46,988 nt of DNA from Candidatus Aminicenantota bacterium (lineage in GTDB: Bacteria; Acidobacteriota; Aminicenantia; JAMOAD01). A model generated the notes under the pieces. The model did no database searches, was not told where the DNA came from, and worked only from the letters and a program-made list of their open reading frames with translations. The stretch lies in assembly GCA_027061995.1 (NCBI GenBank), contig JAMOUT010000048.1:1-46988 (forward strand). Reading direction: 5' to 3'. Shown in pieces: positions 27,590 through 36,956 of the stretch. Position 1 is the stretch's first letter, and each line of letters begins with the position of its first letter. The position numbers and the translations under genes are program-made.

Positions 27590-28212
27590 AAAATATAAGC
27601 ATATACCTTATTGCTGATCTTACAAAAGAAACGGAAAAATTTTTTCTCCATAAATTGGAAATTTTATTATATACGGGGATAAACTTTTTCCAATTAAGAG
27701 CAAAAGATTATAATGATGATATTATCCGCAGTTGGATAGAAAAAATAAAAAATATTAACAGTAAATATAATGCCGAATTTATAATAGATGATTATTGGTA
27801 TTTTGTCCGAGAATTTGAACTTGACGGAGTTCATCTCGGCAGAGAAGATTTCCCTCCAGAAATTGTCCGATATATTCTCCCTGATAAAATAATAGGGTGG
27901 ACTGTAAATAGTATGAATGACCTTAAAGAGGAGATATTAAGTAAGATAAACTATATAGGGGTAGGTCCCGCATTTAAAACAAAAACAAAAAAGAGGTTGT
28001 CACCGATTCTCGGTCCCGAGGGGATAAAAAACATAATAAATCAAAGAGATATTCCATATTTCGCTATAGGAGGAATAACGGATAAAAATATTTCAAAGCT
28101 TTTAAATTACGGGATAAATCATTTTGCCCTATCCTCTTATCTGATGAAAGCTGAAGATCCAAGAAAAGCATTAAATCTTTTAAAAAATCAAATAGATAGT
28201 TTTCTTAAATAA
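27586..28212 (+). CDS. ThiE/TenI-family thiamine-phosphate synthase-like protein
   Basis: This 208-residue TIM-barrel protein is related to the enzyme joining the thiazole and pyrimidine parts of thiamine. FFQLRAKDYNDD, FIIDDYW, GVHLGREDFP and the phosphate-loop VGPAFKTKTKKR match the family. The usual IGxSxH motif is IGWTVN. No other thi gene or TPP riboswitch is nearby, so TenI-like function is possible. The start appears to be TTG at 27586, overlapping the upstream stop as TTGA; no usable ATG exists. The end overlaps the converging mpl by 25 nt. Confidence 0.75.
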   Translation: MKNISIYLIADLTKETEKFFLHKLEILLYTGINFFQLRAKDYNDDIIRSWIEKIKNINSKYNAEFIIDDYWYFVREFELDGVHLGREDFPPEIVRYILPDKIIGWTVNSMNDLKEEILSKINYIGVGPAFKTKTKKRLSPILGPEGIKNIINQRDIPYFAIGGITDKNISKLLNYGINHFALSSYLMKAEDPRKALNLLKNQIDSFLK

Positions 28213-29603
28213 GCGGGTATTTTTTCATTTAATGATAATCTTTTACCATTTGAAAGGGTCAGAATAATCATCTGTTGTTGTATAAAATTATTAATCTCTT
28301 TTAAAACCTGTTCCCCATTATATTTTTCATCTATAAAAAGTTTGACAATTTTCCCTTTTTCTTCGAGTTCTTTCTTTATTCCAAAAATATCAAGCCTTTC
28401 CGTCTTCTTTACCTTGTTTTTGCCTTTTATATCAAGAATAAAAATTATATCTGACAAGGAAAGAGATTCCCCCACCTCTTTCTGAAAAATATTTTTCCTT
28501 AAGGACCAAGAAGCAGGTTCAAAAATAGTCAGAATTTTTTTCAATGGAAAACTGTTTTTCACACTTTCAAGAGTCTTTTTTATAGCGGTCGGGTGATGGG
28601 CAAAATCATCGATATATACGATATTTCCGGAATCAAATAAAACTTGCTGCCTTCTGATAACTCCTCTGAAAGCTGAAACAATGGTCTTTATCTTTTCGGT
28701 ATCCACATTATTTTTATACATATAATAAATTGCCGGCAAGGAATTTTCAATATTATATTCACCTATAAGATTCAACTTAAATTTCCCGAGATTTTCTTTC
28801 CCTATCTCAAGCTCAAATTCAAAAGGATACTGTTTTTTCAGAGTTTTGTATCTGATATACGATTTTTTGTTTTTACCGTAGAAAATATTTTTTGAATAAC
28901 TTTTTTTTGAAAGATTTATTGAGTTTTTACAACTATCATTTACAAAAATTTCCCCTTTTGAAGGAACCTGTTTTATCAAATTTTCAAAATTTTTTAAATA
29001 TTCTTTTTCGGAGGAAAAGATATCCGCATGATCATATTCAACAGATTTGAGAATAAGATTGTTGGGATAATAATGAAAAAATTTACTCTTTTTATCAAAA
29101 AATGCGGTTTCATATTCATCCCCTTCTATAATAAAATATTTTCCTTTTCCTATGGAATAATTCGAGTTTAAATCAACCGGTTTTCCCCCTATAAAAAATC
29201 CCGGTTTTAATCCGGCTGCATTAAAAGAGTATGAGAGAAAACCCGTTGTAGTGGTTTTCCCGTGAGTTCCGGCGACAACAATTCTCTCTCTGTTTTTCAA
29301 AAAGAAAAACCATAATGCCTCAGCCATTGACATATAAGGGATATTTTCATTTAAAACAAATTCCCCCTCGGGATTCCCTCTCCCCACTATATTTCCTATA
29401 ATAACCAAATCAGGTTTGATTTTTTTAATGTTGACACTCTTGTATCCGTAAAAAAGCTCTATGTTAAATGATTCAACAATCTCCTTTATCGGCGAAAAAC
29501 ATCCTGAATCAGAGCCCGCTATATTATAACCGGCATCATGTAATAAACCGGCAAGAGAGGACATCCCCGTTCCGCATATCCCTATTAAATAGATTTTTTT
29601 CAT
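28188..29603 (-). CDS. mpl: UDP-N-acetylmuramate:tripeptide ligase Mpl
   Basis: This 471-residue Mur ligase reattaches the recycled L-Ala-gamma-D-Glu-meso-DAP tripeptide to UDP-MurNAc. The N-terminal motif GICGTGMS (8-15) and the ATP loop GTHGKTTTT (112-120) are clear. GNIVGRGNPEGEFVL and the run EGDEYETAFFDKKSKF distinguish Mpl from MurC. It implies diaminopimelate-type peptidoglycan. The start is one base after the FIST gene stop, indicating coupling. It is last in the DUF362-hisS-FIST-mpl run. Confidence 0.85.
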   Translation of the reverse strand: MKKIYLIGICGTGMSSLAGLLHDAGYNIAGSDSGCFSPIKEIVESFNIELFYGYKSVNIKKIKPDLVIIGNIVGRGNPEGEFVLNENIPYMSMAEALWFFFLKNRERIVVAGTHGKTTTTGFLSYSFNAAGLKPGFFIGGKPVDLNSNYSIGKGKYFIIEGDEYETAFFDKKSKFFHYYPNNLILKSVEYDHADIFSSEKEYLKNFENLIKQVPSKGEIFVNDSCKNSINLSKKSYSKNIFYGKNKKSYIRYKTLKKQYPFEFELEIGKENLGKFKLNLIGEYNIENSLPAIYYMYKNNVDTEKIKTIVSAFRGVIRRQQVLFDSGNIVYIDDFAHHPTAIKKTLESVKNSFPLKKILTIFEPASWSLRKNIFQKEVGESLSLSDIIFILDIKGKNKVKKTERLDIFGIKKELEEKGKIVKLFIDEKYNGEQVLKEINNFIQQQMIILTLSNGKRLSLNEKIPAYLRKLSI

Positions 29604-29604
29604 T

Positions 29605-30420
29605 TTAAAGAATTGTTTTAATAAACATATTATCAGATATTTTATTATCTGTTTCAGAATTAAAATAAAACTGCTGTTTTGTTCCTATCCCTATAAACGG
29701 TCGTTTTGGTAAAAAAGATTTAAGATTCTCTGTAATATTTTTCAAAGAGGGGCCTATAACTATCTCCCCTTTTTCAATAAAATCTTGTTTGGGAATATTT
29801 TCATCAAGAACAGAGAACCTTTTCTCTTTTTTTGAAAAAATACCGAGCATCAACATTGATTTTCCTATTATCGGACTATTATAAAAAAGGCCGGAGCTAT
29901 CAATGTTTGTAATTGATTCTCCCGTAAAACCTCCGACAATTTTGACATTTGCATTTGAAACCGCTTTTTTTATATGTTTGAAAAGACTCTCTTTATAATA
30001 AAAATTGTCATCAACAAAAGCTAATATTGTCAAATTATCCCCGTTTTTCCTTGAGTTAAAATAATTAATCGATTCATCTATCTTTTTATAAAGATTTTTA
30101 CTTCTCCCTTCAAGCAGAATAGTTTCAATTCTTATGGAGGGAGAGGCTTTTTTTTCTCCGATTATCACCCCTTTCTTATAGAAACCTTTATTTGTAATAA
30201 TGGCTCCCGAAGATATTACTCCGAAGATAAGATTTTTTCCTTCTGTTTCTTTTAATATAATTTCTCTCGCTAATCTCGGTTCTTTATAAAGATCGGAAAC
30301 ACTGAAAAACAGATAACTGTTTTCCGAATAATCGGGAGAATCGATTATCTCTTTTACAGCTTTCTCCGTTGCTTTGATTATATTATCATTTTCGCAAAAA
30401 GACACTCTTAAATTATTCAT
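29605..30420 (-). CDS. FIST-like sensor-domain protein
   Basis: This 271-residue soluble protein has features of the FIST N-terminal domain: an early beta-alpha core, LIFGVISSGAI, KGVIIGEKKASPS, LAFVDDNF and IVGGFTGES followed by a GLFYNSPIIGKSMLMLGIF strand pair. FIST domains are thought to bind small ligands, perhaps amino acids. The C-terminal part is shorter than a full FIST_C domain and no signalling output domain is attached. It overlaps hisS by 8 nt. The assignment is by pattern only. Confidence 0.45.
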   Translation of the reverse strand: MNNLRVSFCENDNIIKATEKAVKEIIDSPDYSENSYLFFSVSDLYKEPRLAREIILKETEGKNLIFGVISSGAIITNKGFYKKGVIIGEKKASPSIRIETILLEGRSKNLYKKIDESINYFNSRKNGDNLTILAFVDDNFYYKESLFKHIKKAVSNANVKIVGGFTGESITNIDSSGLFYNSPIIGKSMLMLGIFSKKEKRFSVLDENIPKQDFIEKGEIVIGPSLKNITENLKSFLPKRPFIGIGTKQQFYFNSETDNKISDNMFIKTIL

Positions 30421-31729
30421 GTAACAGTTCTCTTATATGATTGATTATCTTGTCTTGTTTTACTCTTGTTTGTTCCCTGTTTATAAGGTTCTTTAATGTG
30501 AGCTCCCCTTTTTTGTTTTCTTCCTCTCCGAGAATCAACATTAAAGGAATCCCCTTATTTAAAGCATAGGTAATCTGTTTTCTTAAATCTTTTTTACCGA
30601 GATACAGATCTGTTTTTATCCCCTCTTTTCTTAACTCTTCGGTAAGAGAGATAGTTTTTTTTAATAATTTTTCATCCTGCACGGCAAAAAGAACCTGAAC
30701 GACGGTTTTTTTATCAAAAGGATACATATTAAGTTCATCCATAACTGTTATAATTCTTTCAAGGCCGATTGATGAACCTGTGGCGGGGATATTCTGTCCG
30801 GAGAAAATCCCTATTAAATTATCGTATCTTCCCCCCCCTGTAATACTCCCTATTTTAGGAGTTGTAAGTGTTGTCTCAGATATGATTCCGGTATAATAAT
30901 CAAGCCCCCGAGCTAAAAACGGATTAAAATTAATATATTTTTCATCAACACTGAAATATTCAAGATATTTTAAAATCTCCTGAATCTCTTGTATAAAAGG
31001 TTCTCGAGTGGAGAGCCCTTCAAATATCTTATTAAGCTTTGATATTTTTTCGGAATTTGTTCCAGTGATTTCAAGAAGAGTAAAAATTTTTCCTCTCTCA
31101 TTTTCGGAAAATCCGGTTTTTTCCAATTGCTCTTTTACCCCTTTTTCTCCGAGTTTATCATATTTATCAATAGCTCTTGCTATTAAAAATTCTTTTTTTT
31201 CATCCACCTGTAAATATTCAACGAGTGTTTTGAATATCTTTCTTGAATTAATATTTATAATAAAATTATCAAAACCAAGTTTTTTTAAAATAGTATATAA
31301 AATTTTTAGTATCTCGGCATCTGCAAGAAGTGAATTAACCCCGATAATATCTATATCACACTGGTAAAACTCCCTGAATCTCCCTTTCTGAGGTTTATCA
31401 GCTCTCCAAACAGGTTGTATCTGATATCTTTTGAAAGGTCTCGGAAGTTTTTGAAGATGGTTTGCAACAAATCTTGCCAAAGGAACCGTCAAATCATATC
31501 TTAATCCTACCTCTCTCTCCCCCCTGTCTTTAAATTTATAAAGAAGTTTTTCTTCATCTCCGTATTTTCCCGACAAAACACTCCATAGCTCAATTGCAGG
31601 TGTTTCTATAGGTTCAAATCCATAGTTTTCAAAAACCTCTTTTATAATCGAAATAACGAAATTTCTCTTCAACATATCTTCTGGGAGAAAATCTCTCATC
31701 CCTTTGTAAGCTGAAACCTTAACGGACAT
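30413..31729 (-). CDS. hisS: Histidyl-tRNA synthetase
   Basis: This class IIa synthetase has 438 residues from the chosen start. YKGMRDFLPED is the conserved N-terminus, motif 2 is FREFYQCDIDIIG, the histidine-binding RGLDYYTG is present, and motif 3 is GSSIGLERI. The anticodon-binding domain fills the last 100 residues. I prefer the ATG at 31729 because it fits the family N-terminus and has AGAAGGG against it. An ATG at 31762 is possible. It overlaps DUF362 by 11 nt. Confidence 0.95.
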   Translation of the reverse strand: MSVKVSAYKGMRDFLPEDMLKRNFVISIIKEVFENYGFEPIETPAIELWSVLSGKYGDEEKLLYKFKDRGEREVGLRYDLTVPLARFVANHLQKLPRPFKRYQIQPVWRADKPQKGRFREFYQCDIDIIGVNSLLADAEILKILYTILKKLGFDNFIININSRKIFKTLVEYLQVDEKKEFLIARAIDKYDKLGEKGVKEQLEKTGFSENERGKIFTLLEITGTNSEKISKLNKIFEGLSTREPFIQEIQEILKYLEYFSVDEKYINFNPFLARGLDYYTGIISETTLTTPKIGSITGGGRYDNLIGIFSGQNIPATGSSIGLERIITVMDELNMYPFDKKTVVQVLFAVQDEKLLKKTISLTEELRKEGIKTDLYLGKKDLRKQITYALNKGIPLMLILGEEENKKGELTLKNLINREQTRVKQDKIINHIRELLHE

Positions 31730-32660
31730 CCCTTCTTTCTCTCCACTTTTTTTGATTTTCATAATGGGGATGAGCTCTGTAAGGAAATTTTACATAATCT
31801 ATTCTTTCACCTATCACCGCGCGAAAATCAGTCGAGCCGAGATTTCTTTTTTTTGCATAATGGATATAACCTATATCATCCGGTTTAAACCCCATTACAA
31901 AAGCACCGAGAGCATCAGCCTTAACAAAATCGGTTGAAGCTATCGCAAATCCGTGAAAAACAGGGCTCCCTTTTAAAGGACCTTTTCCTTCCATTCCGTA
32001 TTGTCCGTCTATAATGCTCAGATCAGGATTAATTCTTGCAACAACTTCGGTAAGATTCTTGTGCGCCACTCTTATCGCTTTCAGATATTTAGGCATCGAA
32101 TAAAGACTTCTTTTCGTTCCGTCCTCGTATTTTATTCCGTAAATCTTTATTTTATCTTTCGGATGAATAAAACCAATCATATTAGCCATTGTTAAAGCAA
32201 CAATGAGAAAATCATGTGTTTTGGGAGATACCAAGGATATCATATAATCATATTCGGGTTTAACAACTCTTACAGAATCTCTGGACCCATCCAACAGTGT
32301 TATCGGAACAGATATATTATGCTCCATCGCGTCAAGATTCAAAAGATTAACATTAAATCTTTCAAGAGTATTATACTTGAATCTCTTAAATATCTCCTCC
32401 GTGTTTTTTGTGTAATAGTATCCTTCCGAGCCCTCCGCTATCGTTATCTTTTCTATTGAAGGGAATTTTTTTAAATACTCAATAATAGCTTCAACAGCTT
32501 CAACATTAGTATTGGAATAAATCTCCTTAAATCCGGGAAGATTAACCTTTATCAAAATATTCTTTTTGTTATACAGCTGAATATCATGAGTGATAAGGTC
32601 CAATACTTTTGTGATATTTTCTTTTCGTTTAGCATATTTTACTAATGCAATCTTTTTCAT
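31719..32660 (-). CDS. DUF362-domain protein
   Basis: The protein has 313 residues. DUF362 features include an N-terminal KVNLPG block, an acidic IAEGSEGYYYTKNT region, SLVSPKTHDFLIVALTMANMIGFIHPKDK, LSIIDGQYGMEGKGP and the FVKADALGAFVMGF end. Relatives often carry ferredoxin domains, but this one has no cysteine clusters. The biochemical role is unknown. It heads the hisS-FIST-mpl run with a good promoter about 28 nt upstream and only a weak ribosome binding site. Confidence 0.75.
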   Translation of the reverse strand: MKKIALVKYAKRKENITKVLDLITHDIQLYNKKNILIKVNLPGFKEIYSNTNVEAVEAIIEYLKKFPSIEKITIAEGSEGYYYTKNTEEIFKRFKYNTLERFNVNLLNLDAMEHNISVPITLLDGSRDSVRVVKPEYDYMISLVSPKTHDFLIVALTMANMIGFIHPKDKIKIYGIKYEDGTKRSLYSMPKYLKAIRVAHKNLTEVVARINPDLSIIDGQYGMEGKGPLKGSPVFHGFAIASTDFVKADALGAFVMGFKPDDIGYIHYAKKRNLGSTDFRAVIGERIDYVKFPYRAHPHYENQKKWRERRDVR

Positions 32661-32688
32661 ATTTTATCCCGTTTTATTTAAGTATCAT

Positions 32689-32717
32689 ATAATAATTTTA
32701 AATCATAATAATGTCAA
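32689..32717 (-). promoter_or_regulatory. Promoter of the DUF362-hisS-FIST-mpl run
   Basis: On the minus strand, TTGACA (32712-32717), 17 nt, TATTAT (32689-32694). The remainder of the gap up to 32887 contains only a weak AT hairpin near the end of the symporter gene. Confidence 0.75.
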
Positions 32718-32887
32718 ATCATTAAAAACTATCAATTATTAATCGTAAATTTAAAAAGGACTTGATATGGAAAAGCCTCTATGGGGTAATACAGGTCTGA
32801 TAAAAAAGGTAGGGAACAGCTGTGAATAAATGGAATTGGTAATAGCCTCCGCCATAAAGATAATAACCGATTATTACTTTTTTTATA

Positions 32888-34243
32888 TTATTTAATCAAA
32901 AGGGAAGATAAAATAATAATAAAGAGAATCGGAGGGAGGATAAATCTCAAAAAGAAACCCCACAATTTGCCGAATTTAAAAATTTTCCCGGATTTATTAA
33001 TCTCTTTAAGTGCTTTATTATATTTCCAAATATATCCGACAAAAATAGCGATAAAAAAACCGCCTACCAACAAAGAGATATTTCCCCACACAAAATCCAT
33101 TATACTGAGGAAATCTTTTTTTATAAAAGGGATATCATTAAAAAAATTTCCGGGTTTATTTGCAAAAATCGAAGGGATTCCGAATAGAAAAGAGAGAAGC
33201 CCTACAGCTAAAGCAGCTTTTTTTCTATTCCATTTTTTCTCATCAATAAGATAAGCAACCGGCACTTCCAATAAAGAGATGGTTGAAGTTAATGCAGCTA
33301 TCAAAAGCAGAAAGAAAAAGAGAGAGCCGAAAATAGCCCCTCCCGATATTTTGGAAAAAACAACCGGCAGTATTACAAAAACAAGGGATGGACCTTGCGC
33401 CGGACTCATTCCGGGAACCGTGAAAAGGGTGGGAAAAATAATAAGTCCCGCCATTATGGCAACAAAAGTATCAAGGGAAACCACCCACAATGCTGAAGAG
33501 GGAAGATAGTCGGAATCCGATAGATAACTTCCGTATGTCATTATTGTTCCCATCCCGAGAGACAATGAAAAAAATGCCTGCGTAATTGCGTATAAAACAA
33601 CTTTCGAGTTGATTTTGGAAAAATCAGGCTTAAGATAAAACAAAAGACCTTTTGAAGCTCCTTCAAAAGAAACCGATTTAATCGCAAGATAGACTAAGAT
33701 TATAAAAAGAACAGGCATCAAAATTTTCGTCAGTTTTTCAATCCCCCCTTTAATTCCGAAAGAAACAACAATTACTGTCAGAGAGATAAAAATCAAAAGA
33801 AGCAAAAAGTTTAAGCCTGTATTAGATGAAAAACTTAAAAACATCTTTTGAACGGAAGCTTTTGTTAGAGTTTTTGAAAAATCCCCTTTTATTGCTTTTA
33901 TGCTGTATCCAACCGTCCATCCGGCAATAACAGCATAATAAGAGAGAATCATTACAGCAGTAAAAACTCCGAGAATTCCAACTAAAAACCATGGTGATTT
34001 TGGTCTTTTTTCTTTAAAAGCGCCAACTGGATTTCTCTTTGTTGCTCTACCGAGCGAAACTTCAGCGAGAAAAAGGGTTAAACCTACGGTAAAAGCTGCT
34101 ATTATATAGATGAGAACAAAAGCGGCTCCTCCGTTCATCCCTGTTTGATACGGAAACCGCCATATATTTCCAAGTCCTATTGCTGAGCCCGAGGCTGCAA
34201 GAATAAAAGCCATTTTTGAGCCCCAGCCACCTCTTTTCTCCAT
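32888..34243 (-). CDS. Sodium-dependent transporter of the neurotransmitter:sodium symporter family
   Basis: This 451-residue inner-membrane protein with about eleven spans probably imports amino acids with sodium. The unwound first helix carries the family signature SAIGLGNIWRFPYQTG (about 15-30), followed by NGGAAFVLIYI. A glutamine- and serine-rich helix 6 region (YAITQAFFSLSLGMG) matches the substrate site of LeuT and MhsT. Bacterial members usually carry amino acids, but the substrate cannot be read. AGGAAGGAG precedes the ATG. It follows the oxidoreductase after 15 nt. Confidence 0.9.
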   Translation of the reverse strand: MEKRGGWGSKMAFILAASGSAIGLGNIWRFPYQTGMNGGAAFVLIYIIAAFTVGLTLFLAEVSLGRATKRNPVGAFKEKRPKSPWFLVGILGVFTAVMILSYYAVIAGWTVGYSIKAIKGDFSKTLTKASVQKMFLSFSSNTGLNFLLLLIFISLTVIVVSFGIKGGIEKLTKILMPVLFIILVYLAIKSVSFEGASKGLLFYLKPDFSKINSKVVLYAITQAFFSLSLGMGTIMTYGSYLSDSDYLPSSALWVVSLDTFVAIMAGLIIFPTLFTVPGMSPAQGPSLVFVILPVVFSKISGGAIFGSLFFFLLLIAALTSTISLLEVPVAYLIDEKKWNRKKAALAVGLLSFLFGIPSIFANKPGNFFNDIPFIKKDFLSIMDFVWGNISLLVGGFFIAIFVGYIWKYNKALKEINKSGKIFKFGKLWGFFLRFILPPILFIIILSSLLIK

Positions 34244-34258
34244 AATACACTCCTTCCT

Positions 34259-35233
34259 TTATCTATTTTTTAATATCTCTTCAATGGCTGAAACAACCTT
34301 AATACCGAAGACTCCGTCACTTACAGGTTTTTTCCCTTTTTTAACAGATTGTATAAAATCATCTATCATGGTGAACAGGGGTTCCGAAGTATCCAATCGC
34401 GGACTTATTACATCACCTATTCTATAACTTAATTGGTATTCTCCGAAATTATCAGGTTCGAGTTTTTCAACTTTTTTATCGTATATTTTAATTTTTTCCT
34501 CAGGCTCGGTATCATTATAAACAACCATCTTATCCGTTCCCACGATAATGGTTTCCCTTATTTTTTTGGGAGAAAGCCAGCTAACCAATCCTTCGGCAAT
34601 AGCTCCGTTTGAAAATTCGGTAAATATAAATCCGATATCAGGGTTTTTTCCGACGCTTGTTTTTAAGAATGATTCCCCTTTGGTTAATCTGATATTCTCT
34701 CCCATCCAATAAAAAATCATTGACAAATCATGCGGCAGAAGATCCCAAATAACATTAACCGCTTTTTGATGAATCCCCAGATTTATTCTTCTGAAAGATA
34801 TATATTCAATATCACCGATTTCATCGGCTTCTATCAATTCTTTTATTTTAATTACAGGGGGACTGTATAAAAAAGTGTGACCACTCATAATTCGGAGAGA
34901 TTTTTTTTCCGCATACTCAACCAATTCCTTTGCTTGTTCGGAAGATGTAACAAAAGGTTTTTCAAGATAAAGATGTTTTTCCGATTCAAGAACTTTTCTC
35001 CCCAAATCATAATGGGTTTCCGGAGGTGTTATTATAAAAACTCCGGTTAATTCTTTATTTAAAAGGTTATTAAAAGAATCACAGTTTATAACAGAGGGAA
35101 AAGATTCTTTTATTTTTTTTATTACTTTCGGATTATCATCATATATGTAGAGATTCTCAACCTCTCTGTGTTTTTGCAGATTTCTAACAATATTTTTTCC
35201 CCAATAACCTATACCGACAACTCCTATATTCAT
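34259..35233 (-). CDS. Gfo/Idh/MocA-family oxidoreductase
   Basis: This 324-residue NAD(P)-dependent dehydrogenase probably acts on a sugar or sugar nucleotide. The N-terminal Rossmann motif GVVGIGYWGKNIVRN (3-17) and the EKPF motif around residue 95, carrying the conserved lysine, are clear. WDLLPHDLSMIFYW matches the catalytic histidine region of WlbA-like members acting on UDP-HexNAc acids. No matching sugar genes are nearby. AAGGAGAG lies before the start, and the symporter is co-transcribed. Confidence 0.85.
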   Translation of the reverse strand: MNIGVVGIGYWGKNIVRNLQKHREVENLYIYDDNPKVIKKIKESFPSVINCDSFNNLLNKELTGVFIITPPETHYDLGRKVLESEKHLYLEKPFVTSSEQAKELVEYAEKKSLRIMSGHTFLYSPPVIKIKELIEADEIGDIEYISFRRINLGIHQKAVNVIWDLLPHDLSMIFYWMGENIRLTKGESFLKTSVGKNPDIGFIFTEFSNGAIAEGLVSWLSPKKIRETIIVGTDKMVVYNDTEPEEKIKIYDKKVEKLEPDNFGEYQLSYRIGDVISPRLDTSEPLFTMIDDFIQSVKKGKKPVSDGVFGIKVVSAIEEILKNR

Positions 35234-35262
35234 ATTCTCTCCTTAATAAATTAATAAAAACC

Positions 35263-35291
35263 ATTATATCAATATCTTTTTTCATTGACAA
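35263..35291 (-). promoter_or_regulatory. Promoter of the oxidoreductase-symporter pair
   Basis: On the minus strand, TTGTCA (35286-35291), 17 nt, TATAAT (35263-35268), then a leader with a normal Shine-Dalgarno. Confidence 0.7.
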
Positions 35292-35323
35292 GAAAAGTAT
35301 TCGTTAAATATGTTTTTAGCGGA

Positions 35324-36748
35324 TTAACCATTTGCATCTTCTATGAGTTCCTCAACTTCAATCTCTTTTCTTGATATTTTGCCCTTAATTACAGGCTTTT
35401 GCCAGGATCCTTTTAAATAAAGGATAAAAATAAAGATAACGGTAAAAATATTTGAAAAGAGCATGCTCCACCAAACACCAAAATGCCCCATTGACATTTT
35501 TATTATGAATAACCAAAGGAGAGGGAGTCTGACCAACCAAATTCTCAATAGAGAGGATACCATTACAGGCATAGTATGCCCCGAACCTTGGAAAACTCCG
35601 GCATATATTCTGAAAATGGCAAAAAATATTACCGAAGGGGATACTATATAAAACATCTGTCTCCCTATGTTTTGAACAAGGGGATCGTGGGGAATAAAAA
35701 AGATCATAATATATCTTCCCGCAAATGCTGTTAAAATCATCGTTGGTATTAAAAAACCAAGAATTATAAAAAGCCCCTTCATAACGGAATCTTTTGCTCT
35801 TTGTAATTTATCGGCTCCGAGACTTTGCCCCACTATTGTTGTAATTGCCGCTGATATTCCAAGGGCCGGAAGCATGAAGAGATGAACCATTCTAAAACCT
35901 ATCCCCGCCGCTGCCACAACAGCACTTCCAAGCGTATTTATCACCCCTTGAATAATAATGAAACCAAGAGATGAACCGGCCATCCCAAAGGAAACAGGAA
36001 GACCTATTTTTATTATTTTTTTTATAATTTCAATGTCCGGCAAAAGACAACTTAAAATTAATTTAATCCCTCTTTTCCCGCTGAAAAGCTCGTAAATACC
36101 TATCGCCGATGCTAAACCTCTACTGATAATTGTCGCAATTGCCGCCCCTATAACCCCCATAGCGGGAAAACCAAACCAACCGAAGATCATTATCGGGTCA
36201 AGTATAAGATTTAAAACCACTGTTATAAATTGGACCTTAAGCGGAGATTTCGTATCTCCGTACCCGTTTAAAACCCCTTGATACACAAAAAAAGGAACTG
36301 AAAAAACAAGTCCCAAAAGCATTGTTTTCAAATACCCCCGAGTATATAAAAAAGCATCCGAAGGAGTTTTCAGGAGATTTAAAAGAGGGGTGGCAAAAAG
36401 ATATCCGACGAAACTCAATAAAAAAACAAACCCTGTTAAAAAAACCAAAATCTGCCCTGTAACTTTTCTTGCTTTAAGAGAGTCTTCCGCTCCGGTATAT
36501 TGAGCTACAAGCGAAGTTCCCGCCGTGGCAAATCCAATTGCAAAGGAGACTATGAAAAATATAAGTTGAAAAGAGATAAAGGGAGCTGAAAGCTGAGCTC
36601 TTCCGAGTTTTCCAAGCCAATAAGCGTCAACAAGATTATAAAAAGTTTGTATTACAGAGGATAAAGCTATCGGCCAACCTAATATTAGGATTGTTTTTGT
36701 CAGATTTCCTTCAAGAACATTAAATTTATCTTTATTATTCGGAATCAT
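35324..36748 (-). CDS. MATE-family efflux transporter
   Basis: This 474-residue inner-membrane protein has about twelve spans in two homologous halves. Family blocks include GWPIALSSVIQTFYNLVDAYWLG at the first helix, ATAGTSLVAQYTGA, and ITTIVGQSLGADKLQRAK in the second half. It would export cationic drugs or metabolites using sodium or protons; the substrate is unknown. No Shine-Dalgarno precedes the ATG, which lies 12 nt after tRNA-Lys. The promoter upstream of tRNA-Arg is the only one visible for it. Confidence 0.9.
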   Translation of the reverse strand: MIPNNKDKFNVLEGNLTKTILILGWPIALSSVIQTFYNLVDAYWLGKLGRAQLSAPFISFQLIFFIVSFAIGFATAGTSLVAQYTGAEDSLKARKVTGQILVFLTGFVFLLSFVGYLFATPLLNLLKTPSDAFLYTRGYLKTMLLGLVFSVPFFVYQGVLNGYGDTKSPLKVQFITVVLNLILDPIMIFGWFGFPAMGVIGAAIATIISRGLASAIGIYELFSGKRGIKLILSCLLPDIEIIKKIIKIGLPVSFGMAGSSLGFIIIQGVINTLGSAVVAAAGIGFRMVHLFMLPALGISAAITTIVGQSLGADKLQRAKDSVMKGLFIILGFLIPTMILTAFAGRYIMIFFIPHDPLVQNIGRQMFYIVSPSVIFFAIFRIYAGVFQGSGHTMPVMVSSLLRIWLVRLPLLWLFIIKMSMGHFGVWWSMLFSNIFTVIFIFILYLKGSWQKPVIKGKISRKEIEVEELIEDANG

Positions 36749-36760
36749 TCGGTCTTAATG

Positions 36761-36833
36761 TGACCCGTGCAGGGATCGAACCTGCGACCATCTGATTAAG
36801 AGTCAGATGCTCTACCTGCTGAGCTAACGGGCC
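36761..36833 (-). tRNA. tRNA-Lys (anticodon CUU)
   Basis: 73 nt without an encoded CCA. The acceptor GGCCCGT pairs with ACGGGTC, including one G-U. The anticodon loop CTCTTAA carries CTT (plus-strand 36798-36800). The T loop is TTCGATC and the discriminator is A. It lies 8 nt after tRNA-Arg and 12 nt before the MATE gene. Confidence 0.95.
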
Positions 36834-36841
36834 ACTTATTT

Positions 36842-36915
36842 CACGCCCGGCAGGACTCGAACCTGCAGCCGGCGGATTCGAAGTCCGACGCTCTGTCCAG
36901 TTGAGCTACGGGCGC
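36842..36915 (-). tRNA. tRNA-Arg (anticodon UCG)
   Basis: 74 nt without an encoded CCA. The acceptor GCGCCCG pairs with CGGGCGT, with a G1-U72 wobble at the end. The anticodon loop CTTCGAA carries TCG (plus-strand 36879-36881). The T loop is TTCGAGT and the discriminator is G. It is first in the tRNA-Arg-tRNA-Lys-MATE unit. Confidence 0.95.
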
Positions 36916-36927
36916 TTCAAAAAAATG

Positions 36928-36956
36928 ATTATACCATTTTACAACCCTTTCTTCAA
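36928..36956 (-). promoter_or_regulatory. Promoter of tRNA-Arg-tRNA-Lys-MATE
   Basis: On the minus strand, TTGAAG (36951-36956), 17 nt, TATAAT (36928-36933), about 12 nt before the tRNA-Arg 5' end. Confidence 0.7.

Noticed and set aside
27560-27590. TPP riboswitch before the thiE-like gene
   Set aside because: The gene overlaps the upstream thioredoxin gene, so there is no leader to hold a riboswitch.
32767-32829. 20-codon frame with an AAAGGA site in the gap after the symporter gene
   Set aside because: The spacing looks good and a weak AT hairpin follows, but there is no clear promoter and the product is too short to judge.
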